Counted from the stretch's first letter, positions 31,234 to 41,886 are shown. The stretch is DNA of 64,000 bases from Erwinia sp. S63 (GCF_016625195.1 NZ_JACVUP010000002.1:124001-188000); one strand, 5' to 3'. Notes: a model not told the origin generated them from the letters alone. Numbers and translations are program-made.

Positions 31234-31354
31234 AAATATCTCTCTATATATAGAAGTGGATAAAAGCCCCATTTCGGGGTTTTGCTATGTTACTTGCGAG
31301 CCATCAGGAAACAAGCAATTTTGCAGGGGGAAAGGGGAGATTTGTTGCGAAAGG

Positions 31355-31374
31355 GCAGGGTGCGGGCACCCTGC
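31355..31374 (-). terminator. Putative pncB terminator
   Basis: The 20-base inverted repeat GCAGGGTGCGGGCACCCTGC lies 8 bases after the pncB stop. The stem is very stable, but on the minus strand it is followed only by CCTTTCGC, so the U-tract is weak. Confidence 0.55.
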
Positions 31375-31382
31375 ATCCATGA

Positions 31383-32588
31383 TTAGCTGGCTCTTTTCAC
31401 CAGCGGCAGGTCGAATGCTTTACGCAGGGCGCGCACAAAGGCTTTGTCCTGGCAGATGGTTTTACCCGGGCTGTCAGAGAGTTTCGCTACCGGTTTGCCA
31501 TTACAGCTCACCAGTTTAATCACGATGTTCAGTGGTGTGACGCCAGTAATATCGCAGGTCAGGCGCGTACCAATGCCAAATACCACGTTGGCGCGTTGAC
31601 CAAAGTGACGATATAACGCCAGCGCTTTATCCAGATTGAGGTTATCTGAGAACACCAACGTTTTACTCTTCGGATCGATATCCAGACGCTGATAATGCGC
31701 AATGGCTTTTTCACCCCACTCCACGGGATCTCCCGAGTCATGGCGCAAACCCTGATAGCGATGAGCAAAGCCCGGGCCGAAATCACGCAGGAAGGCATCC
31801 ATGGTGATGCAGTCTGTCAACGCGATACCGAGTTGGTCATCATACTCATCCAGCCAGGATTGCAGTGCCGCGCGTTGGCTATTCGCCAGCACCGGGCTGA
31901 TCTGTTGATGTGCCTGGAACCACTCATGGGCCTGAGTGCCCACCGGATTGAGCTGTAAGCGCCGGGCGAGATCGTAATTGCTGGTGCCCACTAACCACGG
32001 GAACTCAGCTTTTAGCGTACTGACGATCGCTTCCTGAACCGCTTTGGAGTAGCGGCGACGGGTACCAAAATCCATCAGCTGGAAGCGAGACATATCGAGA
32101 TCGCCCACCTGCTGACGGAAATCGACCAGCTTCTGCTGCAACTGAGTGACCGCTTGTTCCACACCGATCTCCGGTGTGCGATGGCGATGCACCACTTCAC
32201 TGATCAGCGCCAGCAGCGGCACTTCCCAAAGAATGACTTCGCGCCATGGCCCGCTAATCTGAATAGACAGACGGCCATTCTCATTGCGCACCCTGACCTG
32301 AGAGGGATCAAAGCGGAATTGGCGCAGCCAGTTGAGGTAATCGGATTCAAAGAAAGGTAAGCCGCTGAGATAGTGATATTCGTTGTCGCTCAGGGCAAGG
32401 GAAGGCAGCGTATCGAGTTGCGCACGAATCTCATCGGCATACTGGCCGAGCAATTCATCGCCGCGACAGCGAAATTCTGCCGTAACCGGGACATCGTAGT
32501 AACGATGATAAACGGCCTGCTGCATGTGAAGCTTATACGCATCGGTATCAAGCAGCGTGGTCAAAATCGGGGAAGCATGTCCAGTCAT
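31383..32588 (-). CDS. pncB: Nicotinate phosphoribosyltransferase PncB
   Basis: Condenses nicotinate with PRPP, using ATP, to make nicotinate mononucleotide in NAD salvage. The ATG at 32588 gives [26 protein letters not shown] and 401 residues (E. coli 400); the frame runs upstream another 89 codons without conserved sequence. Catalytic-histidine segment [16 protein letters not shown] and IGTRLTCDI are present. Divergent from pepN across a 244-base region. I did not find a convincing NadR box. Confidence 0.96.
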   Translation of the reverse strand: MTGHASPILTTLLDTDAYKLHMQQAVYHRYYDVPVTAEFRCRGDELLGQYADEIRAQLDTLPSLALSDNEYHYLSGLPFFESDYLNWLRQFRFDPSQVRVRNENGRLSIQISGPWREVILWEVPLLALISEVVHRHRTPEIGVEQAVTQLQQKLVDFRQQVGDLDMSRFQLMDFGTRRRYSKAVQEAIVSTLKAEFPWLVGTSNYDLARRLQLNPVGTQAHEWFQAHQQISPVLANSQRAALQSWLDEYDDQLGIALTDCITMDAFLRDFGPGFAHRYQGLRHDSGDPVEWGEKAIAHYQRLDIDPKSKTLVFSDNLNLDKALALYRHFGQRANVVFGIGTRLTCDITGVTPLNIVIKLVSCNGKPVAKLSDSPGKTICQDKAFVRALRKAFDLPLVKRAS

Positions 32589-32746
32589 GGTGCGTTTCAG
32601 CATCCTCTTCCGCGGAGCAGAGCCCGGTGTCAACAAAGTCATAAAGACGCAGGAGTATAAAACAGTAATGACCGCGATCACACCATAATTGCGGGTGGCA
32701 GGTCGAGGGTCATTTGTGCCATTGTTAATGAATTGTAGCCTTTTGC

Positions 32747-32781
32747 ACGAAGGCACGCATTGTGCGTGGCAACGAAGGCAC
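32747..32781. repeat. Direct repeat flanking an inverted repeat in the pncB-pepN intergenic region
   Basis: ACGAAGGCAC occurs at 32747-32756 and again at 32772-32781, exactly 25 bases apart. Between and overlapping them, CACGCA (32754-32759) and TGCGTG (32763-32768) form an inverted repeat with a 3-base centre. The symmetry looks like an operator or structured leader between divergent pncB and pepN. The binding factor is unknown. Confidence 0.5.
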
Positions 32782-32832
32782 AACCCGCTTAGACTTTGAC
32801 GGGTCAACATATTAACGATGCGAGAAGGACTT

Positions 32833-35448
32833 ATGACGCAACAGCCGCAAATCAAATATCGCCACGATTACCGTGCGCCGGATTACACCATCACCGATAT
32901 CGACCTGACTTTTGACCTCGATGCCGCCAGCACGCGCGTGACGGCGGTGAGCCAGGTGAAGCGTCTCGGTGCTGCGGATGCCGAACTGCGTCTGGATGGC
33001 GAAGACCTCACGCTGGTGTCGCTGGCGGTGGATGGCCATCCCTGGTCACATTATCGTGAAGAAGAGGGTGCGCTGGTCATTAGCCAACTGCCCGAGAACT
33101 TTACCCTGACCATAATTAATGACATCCATCCGGATACCAACACCGCGCTGGAAGGGTTGTACAAATCGGGAGATGCGCTCTGTACGCAGTGTGAAGCTGA
33201 AGGCTTCCGCCATATCACCTGGTATCTGGATCGCCCGGACGTGCTGGCGCGCTTTACCACCACCATCATTGCCGATGCGGCAAAATATCCCTTCCTGCTC
33301 TCCAACGGCAATAAGTTAGAGAGCGGTCGTCATGAAGATGGTCGCCATTGGGTGAAGTGGCAGGATCCGTTCCCGAAACCCTGCTACCTGTTTGCGCTGG
33401 TGGCGGGCGATTTCGACGTGCTGCGCGACAGCTTTACCACGCGTTCCGGCCGTGATGTGGCCCTGGAGATCTTCGTCGATCGTGGCAATCTCGATCGTGC
33501 CGACTGGGCGATGACCTCTTTGAAAGCCAGCATGAAATGGGATGAAGAGCGCTTTAACCTCGAATATGACCTCGACATCTTTATGATCGTTGCGGTGGAT
33601 TTCTTCAACATGGGCGCGATGGAGAACAAAGGCCTCAACGTCTTCAACTCCAAATATGTGCTGGCGAAAGCTGAAACCGCCACGGATAAAGATTATCTCG
33701 GTATTGAGGCGGTGATTGGTCACGAATACTTCCATAACTGGACCGGTAACCGCGTCACCTGCCGTGACTGGTTCCAGCTCAGCCTGAAAGAGGGCTTAAC
33801 CGTGTTCCGCGACCAGGAGTTCAGCTCAGATCTCGGTTCGCGTGCGGTTAACCGCATCGACAACGTACGCGTGATGCGCGGCGCACAGTTTGCCGAAGAT
33901 GCCAGCCCAATGGCGCACCCGATCCGCCCGGATCAGGTCATTGAGATGAACAACTTTTATACCCTGACAGTGTATGAGAAGGGCTCTGAAGTGATTCGCA
34001 TGCTGCATACCCTGCTCGGCGAAGCCAATTTCCAGAAAGGCATGCAGCTCTACTTTGAACGTCACGATGGCAGCGCAGCCACCTGCGACGATTTTGTGCA
34101 GGCGATGGAAGATGCCTCTAACGTTGATCTGTCACAGTTCCGCCGCTGGTACAGCCAGGCGGGTACGCCAGTGTTGACGGTACGTGACGACTACAATCCT
34201 GAGCTGGAGCAGTACACGCTGCACGTGACACAACACACGCCACCGACGGCTGAACAGAAAGAGAAGTTACCGCTGCATATCCCGCTAGACATCGAATTGT
34301 ACGATAACGAAGGCAAGGTGATTCCGCTGCAGCATAACGGCCATCCGGTGCATCACGTGTTGAATGTCACCGAAGAGTTCCAGACTTTTATCTTCGATAA
34401 CGTGCATTTCCAGCCGGTGCCTTCGCTGCTGCGTGAATTCTCGGCGCCGGTGAAGCTCGATTATAAATGGAGCGATGCGCAGCTCACCTTCCTGATGCGC
34501 CACGCCCGCAACGATTTCTCCCGCTGGGATGCGGCGCAAAGTTTGCTGGCGACTTATATCCGTCTGAATGTCGCGCGCCATCAGCAGGGACAACCGCTGT
34601 CGCTGCCATTGCACGTGGCGGATGCCTTCCGCGCGGTGTTACTGGAAGAGCAGGGCGATCCGGCGTTAACCGCGTTGATTTTGTCACTGCCTACCGAGAA
34701 TGAAATCGCCGAGCTGTTTGAAGTGATCGATCCGCTGGCGATTTCTGCGGTGCGTGCGGCGCTGGTGCATGCGCTGGCAACCGAGCTGAGCGATGAACTG
34801 TATGCGGTGTATCTGGCGAATCAGAGTCACGAATACAAGGTTGAGCATGCGGAAATCGGCAAGCGTGCATTGAAAAATGTCTGCCTGAGCTATCTGGCGT
34901 TCGCCGATGTGGAGCAAGCGGATAAGCTGGTACAGGCGCAGTATCATCATGCCAACAACATGACGGATGCGCTGGCCGCGCTCTCGGCAGCGGTGTCAGC
35001 GCAGTTGCCGTGCCGTGAAGCCTTGCTGGCCGCCTACGACGAGCGCTGGCATCAGGATGGTCTGGTGATGGACAAATGGTTTGTGCTGCAGGCCACCAGC
35101 CCGGCGGACAACGTGTTAAGCAAGGTGCGTGAACTGCTGAACCACCGTTCCTTTACCATGGGTAACCCGAACCGCATCCGCTCGCTGATTGGGGCTTTTG
35201 CCGCCGGTAATCCTGCGGCGTTCCACGCCAAAGACGGCAGCGGCTATAAGTTCCTCGTGGAGATGCTGACCGATCTCAACACGCGTAATCCGCAGGTGGC
35301 GGCACGCATGATCGAGCCACTGATTCGTCTGAAACGTTATGATGCCGATCGTCAGGCGTTGATGCGCAAGGCGCTGGAAACCCTGAAAGGGCTGGATAAG
35401 CTGTCGGGCGATCTGTACGAGAAGATCACCAAAGCGTTGAATGCCTGA
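32833..35448 (+). CDS. pepN: Aminopeptidase N PepN
   Basis: M1-family zinc aminopeptidase, a main cytoplasmic aminopeptidase in E. coli peptide turnover. The ATG at 32833 ([20 protein letters not shown], 871 residues; E. coli 870) follows GAGAAGGA. The exopeptidase motif MGAMENKGL near residue 260 and the zinc motif [11 protein letters not shown] near 297, with the downstream glutamate in [11 protein letters not shown], are intact. The C-terminal helical domain ends [13 protein letters not shown]. Confidence 0.99.
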   Translation: MTQQPQIKYRHDYRAPDYTITDIDLTFDLDAASTRVTAVSQVKRLGAADAELRLDGEDLTLVSLAVDGHPWSHYREEEGALVISQLPENFTLTIINDIHPDTNTALEGLYKSGDALCTQCEAEGFRHITWYLDRPDVLARFTTTIIADAAKYPFLLSNGNKLESGRHEDGRHWVKWQDPFPKPCYLFALVAGDFDVLRDSFTTRSGRDVALEIFVDRGNLDRADWAMTSLKASMKWDEERFNLEYDLDIFMIVAVDFFNMGAMENKGLNVFNSKYVLAKAETATDKDYLGIEAVIGHEYFHNWTGNRVTCRDWFQLSLKEGLTVFRDQEFSSDLGSRAVNRIDNVRVMRGAQFAEDASPMAHPIRPDQVIEMNNFYTLTVYEKGSEVIRMLHTLLGEANFQKGMQLYFERHDGSAATCDDFVQAMEDASNVDLSQFRRWYSQAGTPVLTVRDDYNPELEQYTLHVTQHTPPTAEQKEKLPLHIPLDIELYDNEGKVIPLQHNGHPVHHVLNVTEEFQTFIFDNVHFQPVPSLLREFSAPVKLDYKWSDAQLTFLMRHARNDFSRWDAAQSLLATYIRLNVARHQQGQPLSLPLHVADAFRAVLLEEQGDPALTALILSLPTENEIAELFEVIDPLAISAVRAALVHALATELSDELYAVYLANQSHEYKVEHAEIGKRALKNVCLSYLAFADVEQADKLVQAQYHHANNMTDALAALSAAVSAQLPCREALLAAYDERWHQDGLVMDKWFVLQATSPADNVLSKVRELLNHRSFTMGNPNRIRSLIGAFAAGNPAAFHAKDGSGYKFLVEMLTDLNTRNPQVAARMIEPLIRLKRYDADRQALMRKALETLKGLDKLSGDLYEKITKALNA

Positions 35449-35454
35449 TAAGGT

Positions 35455-35486
35455 AAAAGCCGCATCACGATGATGCGGCTTTTTTT
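35455..35486 (+). terminator. pepN terminator
   Basis: AGCCGCATCA (35458-35467) and TGATGCGGCT (35471-35480) form a perfect 10-bp stem with CGA loop, then TTTTTT. Upstream AAA supports partial bidirectional use toward ssuB. Confidence 0.92.
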
Positions 35487-35546
35487 GCTGAACTCGCTGT
35501 CACTTCCCTTCGCTGTCCGGATTGGCAGTGGCAGTATCGACTTCGA

Positions 35547-36338
35547 CTAACGCTGCTGGGCGAATTTCAGCGGCTGCTCTGCCGCACTGCGCTTCATCAC
35601 GCGATCCAGCACTTCCGCTTCCAGCTCCGCCAGACGCGCCGATCCGCGGCGACGTGGTCGCGCGAGATCCACGGTTAAATCCAGCCCAATCTGTCCCTCT
35701 TCAATCAGCAATACGCGATCGGCCATCACCACCGCTTCACTGACATCGTGGGTGACCAGCAGCACGGTAAAGTTATGCTGTTGCCATAACGATTCGATTA
35801 ATCCCTGCATTTCAATTCGCGTCAGTGCATCCAATGCACCCAGAGGTTCATCCAGCAGCAACAAACCGGGACGATGAATAAGCGCGCGAGCCAGGGCCAC
35901 ACGCTGCTTTTGCCCGCCCGATAGCGCCGCGGGCCACTCATTGGCGCGATCTGCTAAACCGACCGCCTCCAGAGCTTCCAGCGCGGCAGCCCGCCATTCG
36001 CGACCTTTCAAGCCCAGGCCAACGTTATCAATAACTTTCTTCCACGGCAGCAGACGCGCATCCTGGAACATTAAACGGGTATCTTCGCGTGCTTGGGCTA
36101 AGGGCGCAGTGCCTGCCAGCAGCTCGCCACGCGAGGTGGATTCCAGTCCTGCCAGCAGGCGCAGCAGGGTACTTTTTCCGCATCCGCTGCGGCCCACCAC
36201 GGCAACAAACTGCCCGGCAGGGATATGTAGATTGATATTGTTGAGGATGGTGCGGTCGCCATATTGCTTACTGACGCCGTTAACGCCAACCGGGGTGCCG
36301 CTGTTCAGACGCGACGGGCTCAAAGTTGCGTTGCTCAT
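35547..36338 (-). CDS. ssuB: Aliphatic sulfonate ABC transporter ATP-binding protein SsuB
   Basis: ATPase of the SsuABC importer for alkanesulfonates. From ATG 36338 ([19 protein letters not shown]) the product is 263 residues. Walker [10 protein letters not shown], signature [15 protein letters not shown], Walker [13 protein letters not shown] and switch histidine VTHDVSEAV are visible. The start overlaps the ssuC stop by four bases (ATGA), consistent with translational coupling. Last gene of ssuEADCB. Confidence 0.96.
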   Translation of the reverse strand: MSNATLSPSRLNSGTPVGVNGVSKQYGDRTILNNINLHIPAGQFVAVVGRSGCGKSTLLRLLAGLESTSRGELLAGTAPLAQAREDTRLMFQDARLLPWKKVIDNVGLGLKGREWRAAALEALEAVGLADRANEWPAALSGGQKQRVALARALIHRPGLLLLDEPLGALDALTRIEMQGLIESLWQQHNFTVLLVTHDVSEAVVMADRVLLIEEGQIGLDLTVDLARPRRRGSARLAELEAEVLDRVMKRSAAEQPLKFAQQR

Positions 36339-37123
36339 GCGTTCTCCTTCAATTGATAAGCTGGATGCCAGCGCAGCCATACGCGCTCCAGCAGTTGAGC
36401 GGCGACATCGGCCAGTTTGCCGAGCAGCGCATAGAGAATGATGGCGACCACCACCACATCGGTTTGCAGGAATTCGCGTGCGTTCATCGCCAGATAGCCA
36501 ATGCCAGAGTTGGCCGAGATAGTTTCAGCCACAATCAGCGTCAGCCACATCAGGCCGAGGGCAAAGCGCACACCCACCATGATCGAGGGCAGCGCACCTG
36601 GCAGAATCACCTGAATAAACAGACTCCAGCCAGACAGGCCATAGCTTCGCGCCATCTCCACCAATCCACGGTCAATATTGCGGATGCCGTGATAGGTGTT
36701 GAGGTAAATCGGGAATAAGGTGCCGAGTGCTACCAGGAAAATCTTGGCTGACTCATCAATGCCGAACCACAAAATCACCAGCGGAATCAGTGCCAGGTGC
36801 GGCACGTTGCGCAGCATCTGTACCGAAGTATCCAGCAAGCGCTCACCCACGCGTGAGGTGCCAGTGATCAAGCCGAGCACCAGACCGATCGATCCGCCAA
36901 TGGCAAAACCAATCGCCGCGCGCCAGCCACTGATGGCAAGGTTTTGCCACAGTTCGCCACTGACCGTCAGTTTCCAAAAGGTAATGATGATGTTTTCGGG
37001 TGACGGCAGGATACGCGTTGAAAGCCAACCCACCTGTGAAGCCAGCTGCCATACCGCGACCAGTAGCACTGGTAATGCCCAGGGCAGCAGGGCATTACTC
37101 AGCTGTTTTTGAAACTTTGCCAT
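36335..37123 (-). CDS. ssuC: Aliphatic sulfonate ABC transporter permease SsuC
   Basis: BPD_transp_1 permease of the sulfonate importer with about six membrane helices. ATG 37123 ([20 protein letters not shown]) gives 262 residues, equal to E. coli within one; upstream frame extension has no family match. The EAA-like coupling segment [29 protein letters not shown] near residue 155-185 and the C-terminal [12 protein letters not shown] are conserved. Spaced 10 bases from ssuD. Confidence 0.96.
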   Translation of the reverse strand: MAKFQKQLSNALLPWALPVLLVAVWQLASQVGWLSTRILPSPENIIITFWKLTVSGELWQNLAISGWRAAIGFAIGGSIGLVLGLITGTSRVGERLLDTSVQMLRNVPHLALIPLVILWFGIDESAKIFLVALGTLFPIYLNTYHGIRNIDRGLVEMARSYGLSGWSLFIQVILPGALPSIMVGVRFALGLMWLTLIVAETISANSGIGYLAMNAREFLQTDVVVVAIILYALLGKLADVAAQLLERVWLRWHPAYQLKENA

Positions 37124-37133
37124 CCTGAACTCC

Positions 37134-38279
37134 TTAACTCTGTGACACTTTTTGCGGCGTGAAATCGTTCGCCACTGCTTCACCGTGCGCTTGCACCACG
37201 CGAGGCTTGGGGACTTCCGGAATCGCCAAATCGAGATGCGGGAACAGCAGCTCACCCACACGATAGGCTTCTTCAAGATGCGGGTAGCCTGAAAGAATAA
37301 AGGTCTCGATGCCGAGGTCGCTGTACTCCTGCATACGCGCCGCTACGGTTGGGCCATCGCCCACCAGTGCCGTACCGGCACCGCCACGCACCAGACCCAC
37401 GCCTGCCCACAGGTTCGGGCTGATCTCCAGCTTGTCACGACGGCCACCGTGCAGCGCGGCCATGCGTTGCTGTCCAACGGAATCGGTACGGGCAAAGGCT
37501 GCCTGCGCTTTGGCTATGGTGGCATCATCGAGGTGGGCAATAAGACGATCGGCTGCCTGCCATGCCTCAGTATTGGTTTCACGTACAATTACGTGCAGAC
37601 GAATACCGAAGCGGACTTTACGGCCCTGCGCAGCCGCTTTGGCGCGCACCTGCTCAATCTTCTCTTTAACTAACGCTGGCGGTTCGCCCCAGGTGAGATA
37701 AACATCAACCTGTTCAGCAGCGAGATCCTGCGCTGCATCGGATGAACCACCAAACCACAGCGGTGGGCGTGGCTGTTGTACCGGCTTGAACATCAGACGC
37801 GCACCACGCACTCTGACGTGCTTACCTTCGTAGTCCACGGTTTCGCCTTCAGTGACGCGACGCCACACGCGGGTAAATTCCGCTGATTCTTCATAGCGCT
37901 CGCGATGATCGAGGAACACGCCATCGCCTGCCAGCTCTTCTGGATCGCCACCGGTCACCAGGTTAAACAGGGCACGACCGTTCGACAGACGATCCAGCGT
38001 TGCCGCCTGACGCGCTGCCTGTGTGGGCGAAATGACGCCCGGGCGCAGCGCCACCAAAAAGCGCAAACGCTGTGTCACCGGAATCAGGGACGCCGCCACC
38101 AGCCACGCGTCCTCACAAGAACGACCGGTTGGAATGAGTACACCACCAAAACCAAGACGATCGGCGGCTTGTGCAATCTGCTGCAGATAACCGTGATCGA
38201 CCGGGCGCGAGCCTTCAGCGGTGCCAAGATAGTGACCATCGCCGTGGGTCGGGAGAAACCAGAATACGGATACGCTCAT
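37134..38279 (-). CDS. ssuD: FMNH2-dependent alkanesulfonate monooxygenase SsuD
   Basis: Luciferase-like enzyme that oxidises alkanesulfonates to aldehyde and sulfite using reduced FMN from SsuE. The 381-residue length equals E. coli. With initiator Met removed, Cys54 (SCEDAW), Arg226 and His228 (IRLHVIV) fall at the known functional positions. Conserved [16 protein letters not shown] is present. Releases sulfite for cysteine synthesis during sulfate limitation. Confidence 0.98.
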   Translation of the reverse strand: MSVSVFWFLPTHGDGHYLGTAEGSRPVDHGYLQQIAQAADRLGFGGVLIPTGRSCEDAWLVAASLIPVTQRLRFLVALRPGVISPTQAARQAATLDRLSNGRALFNLVTGGDPEELAGDGVFLDHRERYEESAEFTRVWRRVTEGETVDYEGKHVRVRGARLMFKPVQQPRPPLWFGGSSDAAQDLAAEQVDVYLTWGEPPALVKEKIEQVRAKAAAQGRKVRFGIRLHVIVRETNTEAWQAADRLIAHLDDATIAKAQAAFARTDSVGQQRMAALHGGRRDKLEISPNLWAGVGLVRGGAGTALVGDGPTVAARMQEYSDLGIETFILSGYPHLEEAYRVGELLFPHLDLAIPEVPKPRVVQAHGEAVANDFTPQKVSQS

Positions 38280-38290
38280 GATTAAATTCC

Positions 38291-39250
38291 TTATGGCTGG
38301 GCGGACTGTGGATGCCAGATGCGGTCAGCGATGTTCACTTTTACCGGCATCAGATGATTGGCATAAAACAGATCGGCCGTTTGCTGTTGGGCCTGCGCGG
38401 TATGCGCGCTGACCGGCGTAATGGTGGTGGGTGGGCGGTGGTCGAGATAGCTGGCAATCACCGGCTTAGGTAAGCCCATCGCTTGTGCCAGCAGATCGAT
38501 GCTTTGATCGCGTTGGCTGCGGGTGAGTGCGTCAGCATCGCTAAAGGTTTGCAGCACTTGCTGGACAAATGGACCATTGGCTTCGGCATACTTTCGGGTG
38601 GCTAAATAGAAGGACCCGGTCTGATTGAGTTTGCTGCCATCCACCAGCACACGCACGTTGCCTTGCAACAGTGCGGCAGAGTAATAGGGATCCCAAATTG
38701 CCCAGGCATCGACATCGCCCTGCTGGAAAGCAGCTCGCGCATCAGCAGGGGTCAGATAAGTGGGTTGGATATCTTTAAAGCTCAGACCTGCCTGTTCGAG
38801 CGCGCGCAGCAGCAAGTTGTGTGAACTGGAGCCTTTCTGGAAGGCGACTTTATGGCCTTTCAAATCGGCCACACTGTGAATCGGGCTATCTTTGGGTACC
38901 AGAATCACCTCAGCTTGAGGTTTCGGTGGTTCGGAACCGACATACAGCAGATCCGCACCTGCTGCCTGGGCAAACAGCGGCGGGATATCGCCGGTGCTGC
39001 CCAAATCAATGCTATCGACATTCAGCGCTTCCAGCATTTGCGGGCCCGCGGGGAATTCAATCCATTTGATCTGAGTATGGGGAAAACGCTGTTCCAGCAT
39101 CTGGTGAGATTTCGCTAACACCATGCTGACCGAACCTTTTTGATAACCCACACGCAATTGCGCCGGAGCATCAGCGGCAACGGCGTTGGCACTCAGGGCA
39201 AATAGCGCAGCAAAGGCTGGCAGCAGTAAACCCGTAAACATCCTTTTCAT
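38291..39250 (-). CDS. ssuA: Periplasmic aliphatic sulfonate-binding protein SsuA
   Basis: Solute-binding protein for the SsuBC importer. ATG 39250 gives [20 protein letters not shown], a clear Sec signal peptide with cleavage near ANAVAADA at about residue 26, and 319 residues total, as in E. coli. [19 protein letters not shown] opens the mature protein and [12 protein letters not shown] and NQTGSFYLA match the family ligand region. Located between ssuE and ssuD. Confidence 0.96.
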   Translation of the reverse strand: MKRMFTGLLLPAFAALFALSANAVAADAPAQLRVGYQKGSVSMVLAKSHQMLEQRFPHTQIKWIEFPAGPQMLEALNVDSIDLGSTGDIPPLFAQAAGADLLYVGSEPPKPQAEVILVPKDSPIHSVADLKGHKVAFQKGSSSHNLLLRALEQAGLSFKDIQPTYLTPADARAAFQQGDVDAWAIWDPYYSAALLQGNVRVLVDGSKLNQTGSFYLATRKYAEANGPFVQQVLQTFSDADALTRSQRDQSIDLLAQAMGLPKPVIASYLDHRPPTTITPVSAHTAQAQQQTADLFYANHLMPVKVNIADRIWHPQSAQP

Positions 39251-39260
39251 GATTCTTCCT

Positions 39261-39812
39261 TTATACCGCTTGCGCGTAGGGTTGATGGCGACGATGCAGT
39301 GCGTGCCAGAAGGTGTCGAGCGCATCATCGATGCGATCGGCCAGTTGTTGGTCCAGCTCTGGCTGGCGGTCGTAATTCAGTATTTGCGTGTCGGTAGCAA
39401 ACACGCCATGCAGGACTTCCTGTGCTTTCAGCGCGTTAAGCACCGGTTTGAGGGCGTAATCCACAGCCAGTAAGTGCGAGGCACTGCCGCCGCTAGCTAA
39501 AGGCAGAACCACTTTGTGCTCCAGTGCGCGTTCTGGCAGCAGGTCCAGCAGCGTTTTCAACGCGCCAGAAAACGAAGCTTTATAGATTGGCGTGGCGACA
39601 ATCAATCCGTCCGCCAGCGCCAGGTCGGCTTTCAATGCGTTGAGTGCGGGGGAGTCAAAGCGTGCGTAGAGCAGATCGTCCGGCTGAAAGTTGTGAATAT
39701 TCCACGGAATGACTTCAACACCGCGTGCTTCCAGCGCGTGCTGGCACAGGCTCAGCAGTGCAGTAGAGCGTGATGGGAAGCGAGGGCTGCCCGCCAGCGT
39801 AATAACTCGCAT
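39261..39812 (-). CDS. ssuE: NADPH-dependent FMN reductase SsuE
   Basis: Flavodoxin-fold reductase that supplies FMNH2 to SsuD. I use the ATG at 39812 (MRVITLAGSPRFPSRS, 183 residues) because AAGGAG sits five bases upstream on the minus strand; a GTG two codons earlier (39818) is less likely. GSPRFPSRST is the FMN phosphate loop and LIVATPIYKASFSGALKTLLD the conserved flavin-binding block. First gene of ssuEADCB; expression is probably Cbl/CysB-controlled as in E. coli. Confidence 0.95.
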   Translation of the reverse strand: MRVITLAGSPRFPSRSTALLSLCQHALEARGVEVIPWNIHNFQPDDLLYARFDSPALNALKADLALADGLIVATPIYKASFSGALKTLLDLLPERALEHKVVLPLASGGSASHLLAVDYALKPVLNALKAQEVLHGVFATDTQILNYDRQPELDQQLADRIDDALDTFWHALHRRHQPYAQAV

Positions 39813-39823
39813 GGTCACTCCTT

Positions 39824-39838
39824 ATAACTTAAAGTTAT
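39824..39838 (-). promoter_or_regulatory. Perfect palindrome next to the ssuE ribosome binding site
   Basis: ATAACTT A AAGTTAT is a 15-base perfect palindrome ending two bases before the AAGGAG of ssuE (minus strand). ATAA-type arms occur in CysB/Cbl sites, so a role in sulfur-limitation control is possible, but a cis-acting leader hairpin affecting ribosome access is equally plausible. Confidence 0.45.
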
Positions 39839-40590
39839 TGATTATCTGATATTGAGAACTGATGTGTTCAATACTGGCAGAGCGAGGAGATGGGCTTAAA
39901 TGATTTATCTGGCAATCAAAAGGCGGAAAATGCAAAAGGGTTTATGAGACTAAAATAGAGGTGGCAGAGTTGGCGCTAACGAATTGCGAATAGTCCTAAA
40001 AGGGCACCTTAGTACCATTGGGAATGATTACTAACAATGAATGAAACGACAACTCATCGTTGCATGAGCAAGTTTATTTTCTGTGCGGATATCTGTAACG
40101 ACAGTTACGTTTCGAAAAACTCGGACTGATGGACAAGCGGAAATAATGAAGTGAACTCGCACAGTTAAGAAAGTGAAAAAAAGTGAGCTAAATCAATTGA
40201 GCGTTAAGATCTGTTTACTCTTCATTTAACTTATCAGGCGTTGCGGGAGGAGTTTATCTATCTGTTTATATTTTATAGATAAGTATTCCCTGACATCTTT
40301 TCGCACTTAAAATGTGTAACTTTCCCTCTTCAGATGCGACAAAAGTTAAAGGCATTAATGTGAGGGATGCATAATTCCATGAAGAAGTTAGCAGGAGTGA
40401 TGTATTGCTAATGGTTCAAGTCGCTTAATTATTTTTTGGCCCTGTGAAATAAAAATTCTATCTGCTTAACTGATCCCGAAATAACAATCTGGCCGTTTAC
40501 ATTGCGTTTAACTCTTTAGCGCAATGCTTTTACACAGGCACCTCTTGCCAGTGGCATTTCATTTCTTTCAACCGTTTTCGGGAAAGGTTT
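39839..40590. other. AT-rich intergenic region between ssuE and the glycosyltransferase locus
   Basis: About 750 bases with no credible gene, visibly richer in A and T than its flanks. It must contain the ssu promoter (minus) and probably the promoter of the glycan locus (plus). Seen here: inverted repeat GTAAC (40095-40099) GACA GTTAC (40104-40108); a 30-codon ORF at 40037-40129 without a ribosome binding site; ATAAGTATTCCCT near 40279-40291, loosely like an RcsAB box; and stem CATTGCG (40500-40506) with CGCAATG (40520-40526) followed by CTTTT. In E. coli this position holds elf fimbrial genes. Confidence 0.7.
40500..40531 (+). terminator. Possible terminator/attenuator upstream of the glycosyltransferase locus
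   Basis: CATTGCG (40500-40506) and CGCAATG (40520-40526) form a 7-bp stem with a 13-base loop followed by CTTTT. It lies 60 bases before the first glycosyltransferase start, so it could terminate a leader transcript or act as an attenuator. The large loop lowers confidence. Confidence 0.35.
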
Positions 40591-41571
40591 ATGTCTAAAA
40601 TCCTGTTATCTATTATCATTCCTACCTATAACGTAGAGAATTATATTGTCGAATGTGTTGACGCATTGCTTAAGCAAATTGATTCGCCCAATGAGATTAT
40701 TATTGTTAATGATGGCTCTACCGATGGCACGCTGGCGTTGGTCGAGCGGCATTACGCGCATTTGCCGCAGGTGAAAATCATCACCACGACAAATGGCGGC
40801 GCTGGACAGGCGCGTGATACAGGAATGGCGGCTGCCCAAGGGGAGTTCCTATTTTTCTGCGATCCCGATGATATTGTTGCAGATGGCTTGGTGGCTGAAC
40901 TGCAGCAGGTGTATCAGGCGCACCCCGAGACCGAACTGTTTTGCTTCAATTCGCAGATGTTTGAGGATCACCAACGCCACGTTAAACGCCCTAAAGTGCG
41001 GCATGAGATGTTCGGGAAACAACCGTCCTCACAGGTGTTCTCGCGTCTGCTGCGCAACGGTAGTTACACATCTGCTGCATGGAATTATGCAGTGAAAAAA
41101 AGTCTGGTGCAGCAGCATGGTTTGCGCTTTCGTGACCGGGTTCATGAAGATCACCAATTCACCCTTTCGGCTTTCGTTCTCTCAAATCATGCGTGGGTAA
41201 GTCAGAAAGTGTATTACCACCAACGCGTGCGCAACGGGTCACTGACTAACAGCCGTAAGAATCAGGAGTACTTCCAGCAACGTTACAATGCCTTTATGCA
41301 GGCCTACAGTACCCTGAAAATGGCTTTAAAGGACTCGCCATTAAAAAAGGAAATTGAGAAAGCCTATTTAATGCACTCTTTCCGCTTGATGATTTATCTC
41401 TCGCTGTACAATGGTACAGCCGTACCGGAATATGTGATTAATGCCATTCGATTTTTAGGTGGGCAATATGAGCCAGCCAATATCAAAGAGTGGTTGCTTA
41501 TTCAGCGCCCGCATATGTTTATCCTGTTGCAGAATTTTAAAGTCGGAAGAGAGTTAAAACGAGCAGCATGA
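40591..41571 (+). CDS. GT2-family glycosyltransferase (accessory glycan locus, gene 1)
   Basis: Probable cytoplasmic, membrane-associated sugar transferase with GT-A fold. The 326-residue product opens SIIIPTYNVENYIVECVDALL (nucleotide-binding start), followed by NDGSTDG at 40-46, the DxD metal motif CDPDD at 90-94, and the likely catalytic-base motif HEDH at 185-188, then YYHQRVRNGSLT near 213. No membrane helix is obvious. GGAAAGG precedes the ATG. It shares the ELFCF block and overall plan with the second glycosyltransferase at 43410, so the two look like paralogues. Donor and acceptor cannot be told from sequence. A 315-base gap separates it from the flippase. Confidence 0.85.
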   Translation: MSKILLSIIIPTYNVENYIVECVDALLKQIDSPNEIIIVNDGSTDGTLALVERHYAHLPQVKIITTTNGGAGQARDTGMAAAQGEFLFFCDPDDIVADGLVAELQQVYQAHPETELFCFNSQMFEDHQRHVKRPKVRHEMFGKQPSSQVFSRLLRNGSYTSAAWNYAVKKSLVQQHGLRFRDRVHEDHQFTLSAFVLSNHAWVSQKVYYHQRVRNGSLTNSRKNQEYFQQRYNAFMQAYSTLKMALKDSPLKKEIEKAYLMHSFRLMIYLSLYNGTAVPEYVINAIRFLGGQYEPANIKEWLLIQRPHMFILLQNFKVGRELKRAA

Positions 41572-41886
41572 TTCCTGTTTATTCCACTGCGGTGAAATAA
41601 TTCTGTGGCAACAGTAGCAAGCGAAATGTAATAATTCGCTTCCGCTGCGATAAAAATGTTACCGATGATGAGCCATTCATGAAATTGTCATCCTTTCTTT
41701 TGCCTTGTGCGAGAAGGGCAGGATGTTTATTTATTCCTGTGTGGAATTCATTCATCGGTCTTCCCTGATGTGGGAAAAAACGCATTTTAGCACCAGTGCT
41801 GAAATTAAGAATAAGTCCGGTAGGCAGTTATGCTGTTCTGTGTCAGGCTCTATTTTTAGCGAATTTTCCCAGACGCCTCGATACTT
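41572..41886 (+). other. 315-base non-coding gap inside the glycan locus
   Basis: No supported gene is present; a 77-codon frame at 41705-41938 overlaps the flippase in a different frame and has no family features. The gap contains stem AAGCGAA (41619-41625) with TTCGCTT (41635-41641), not followed by a T run. The flippase ATG at 41887 has no recognisable Shine-Dalgarno. The length is odd for a cotranscribed cluster and could hold an internal promoter or the remains of a deleted gene. Confidence 0.6.

Noticed and set aside
40037-40129. 30-codon ORF beginning MNETTTHRCMSKFIFCADIC
   Set aside because: No Shine-Dalgarno and no recognised homologue; it lies across an inverted repeat, so a regulatory role for the DNA is as likely.
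39813-40590. Search for a JUMPstart/ops element before the glycan genes
   Set aside because: No GGCGGTAGC or related sequence was found, so RfaH control is not supported.
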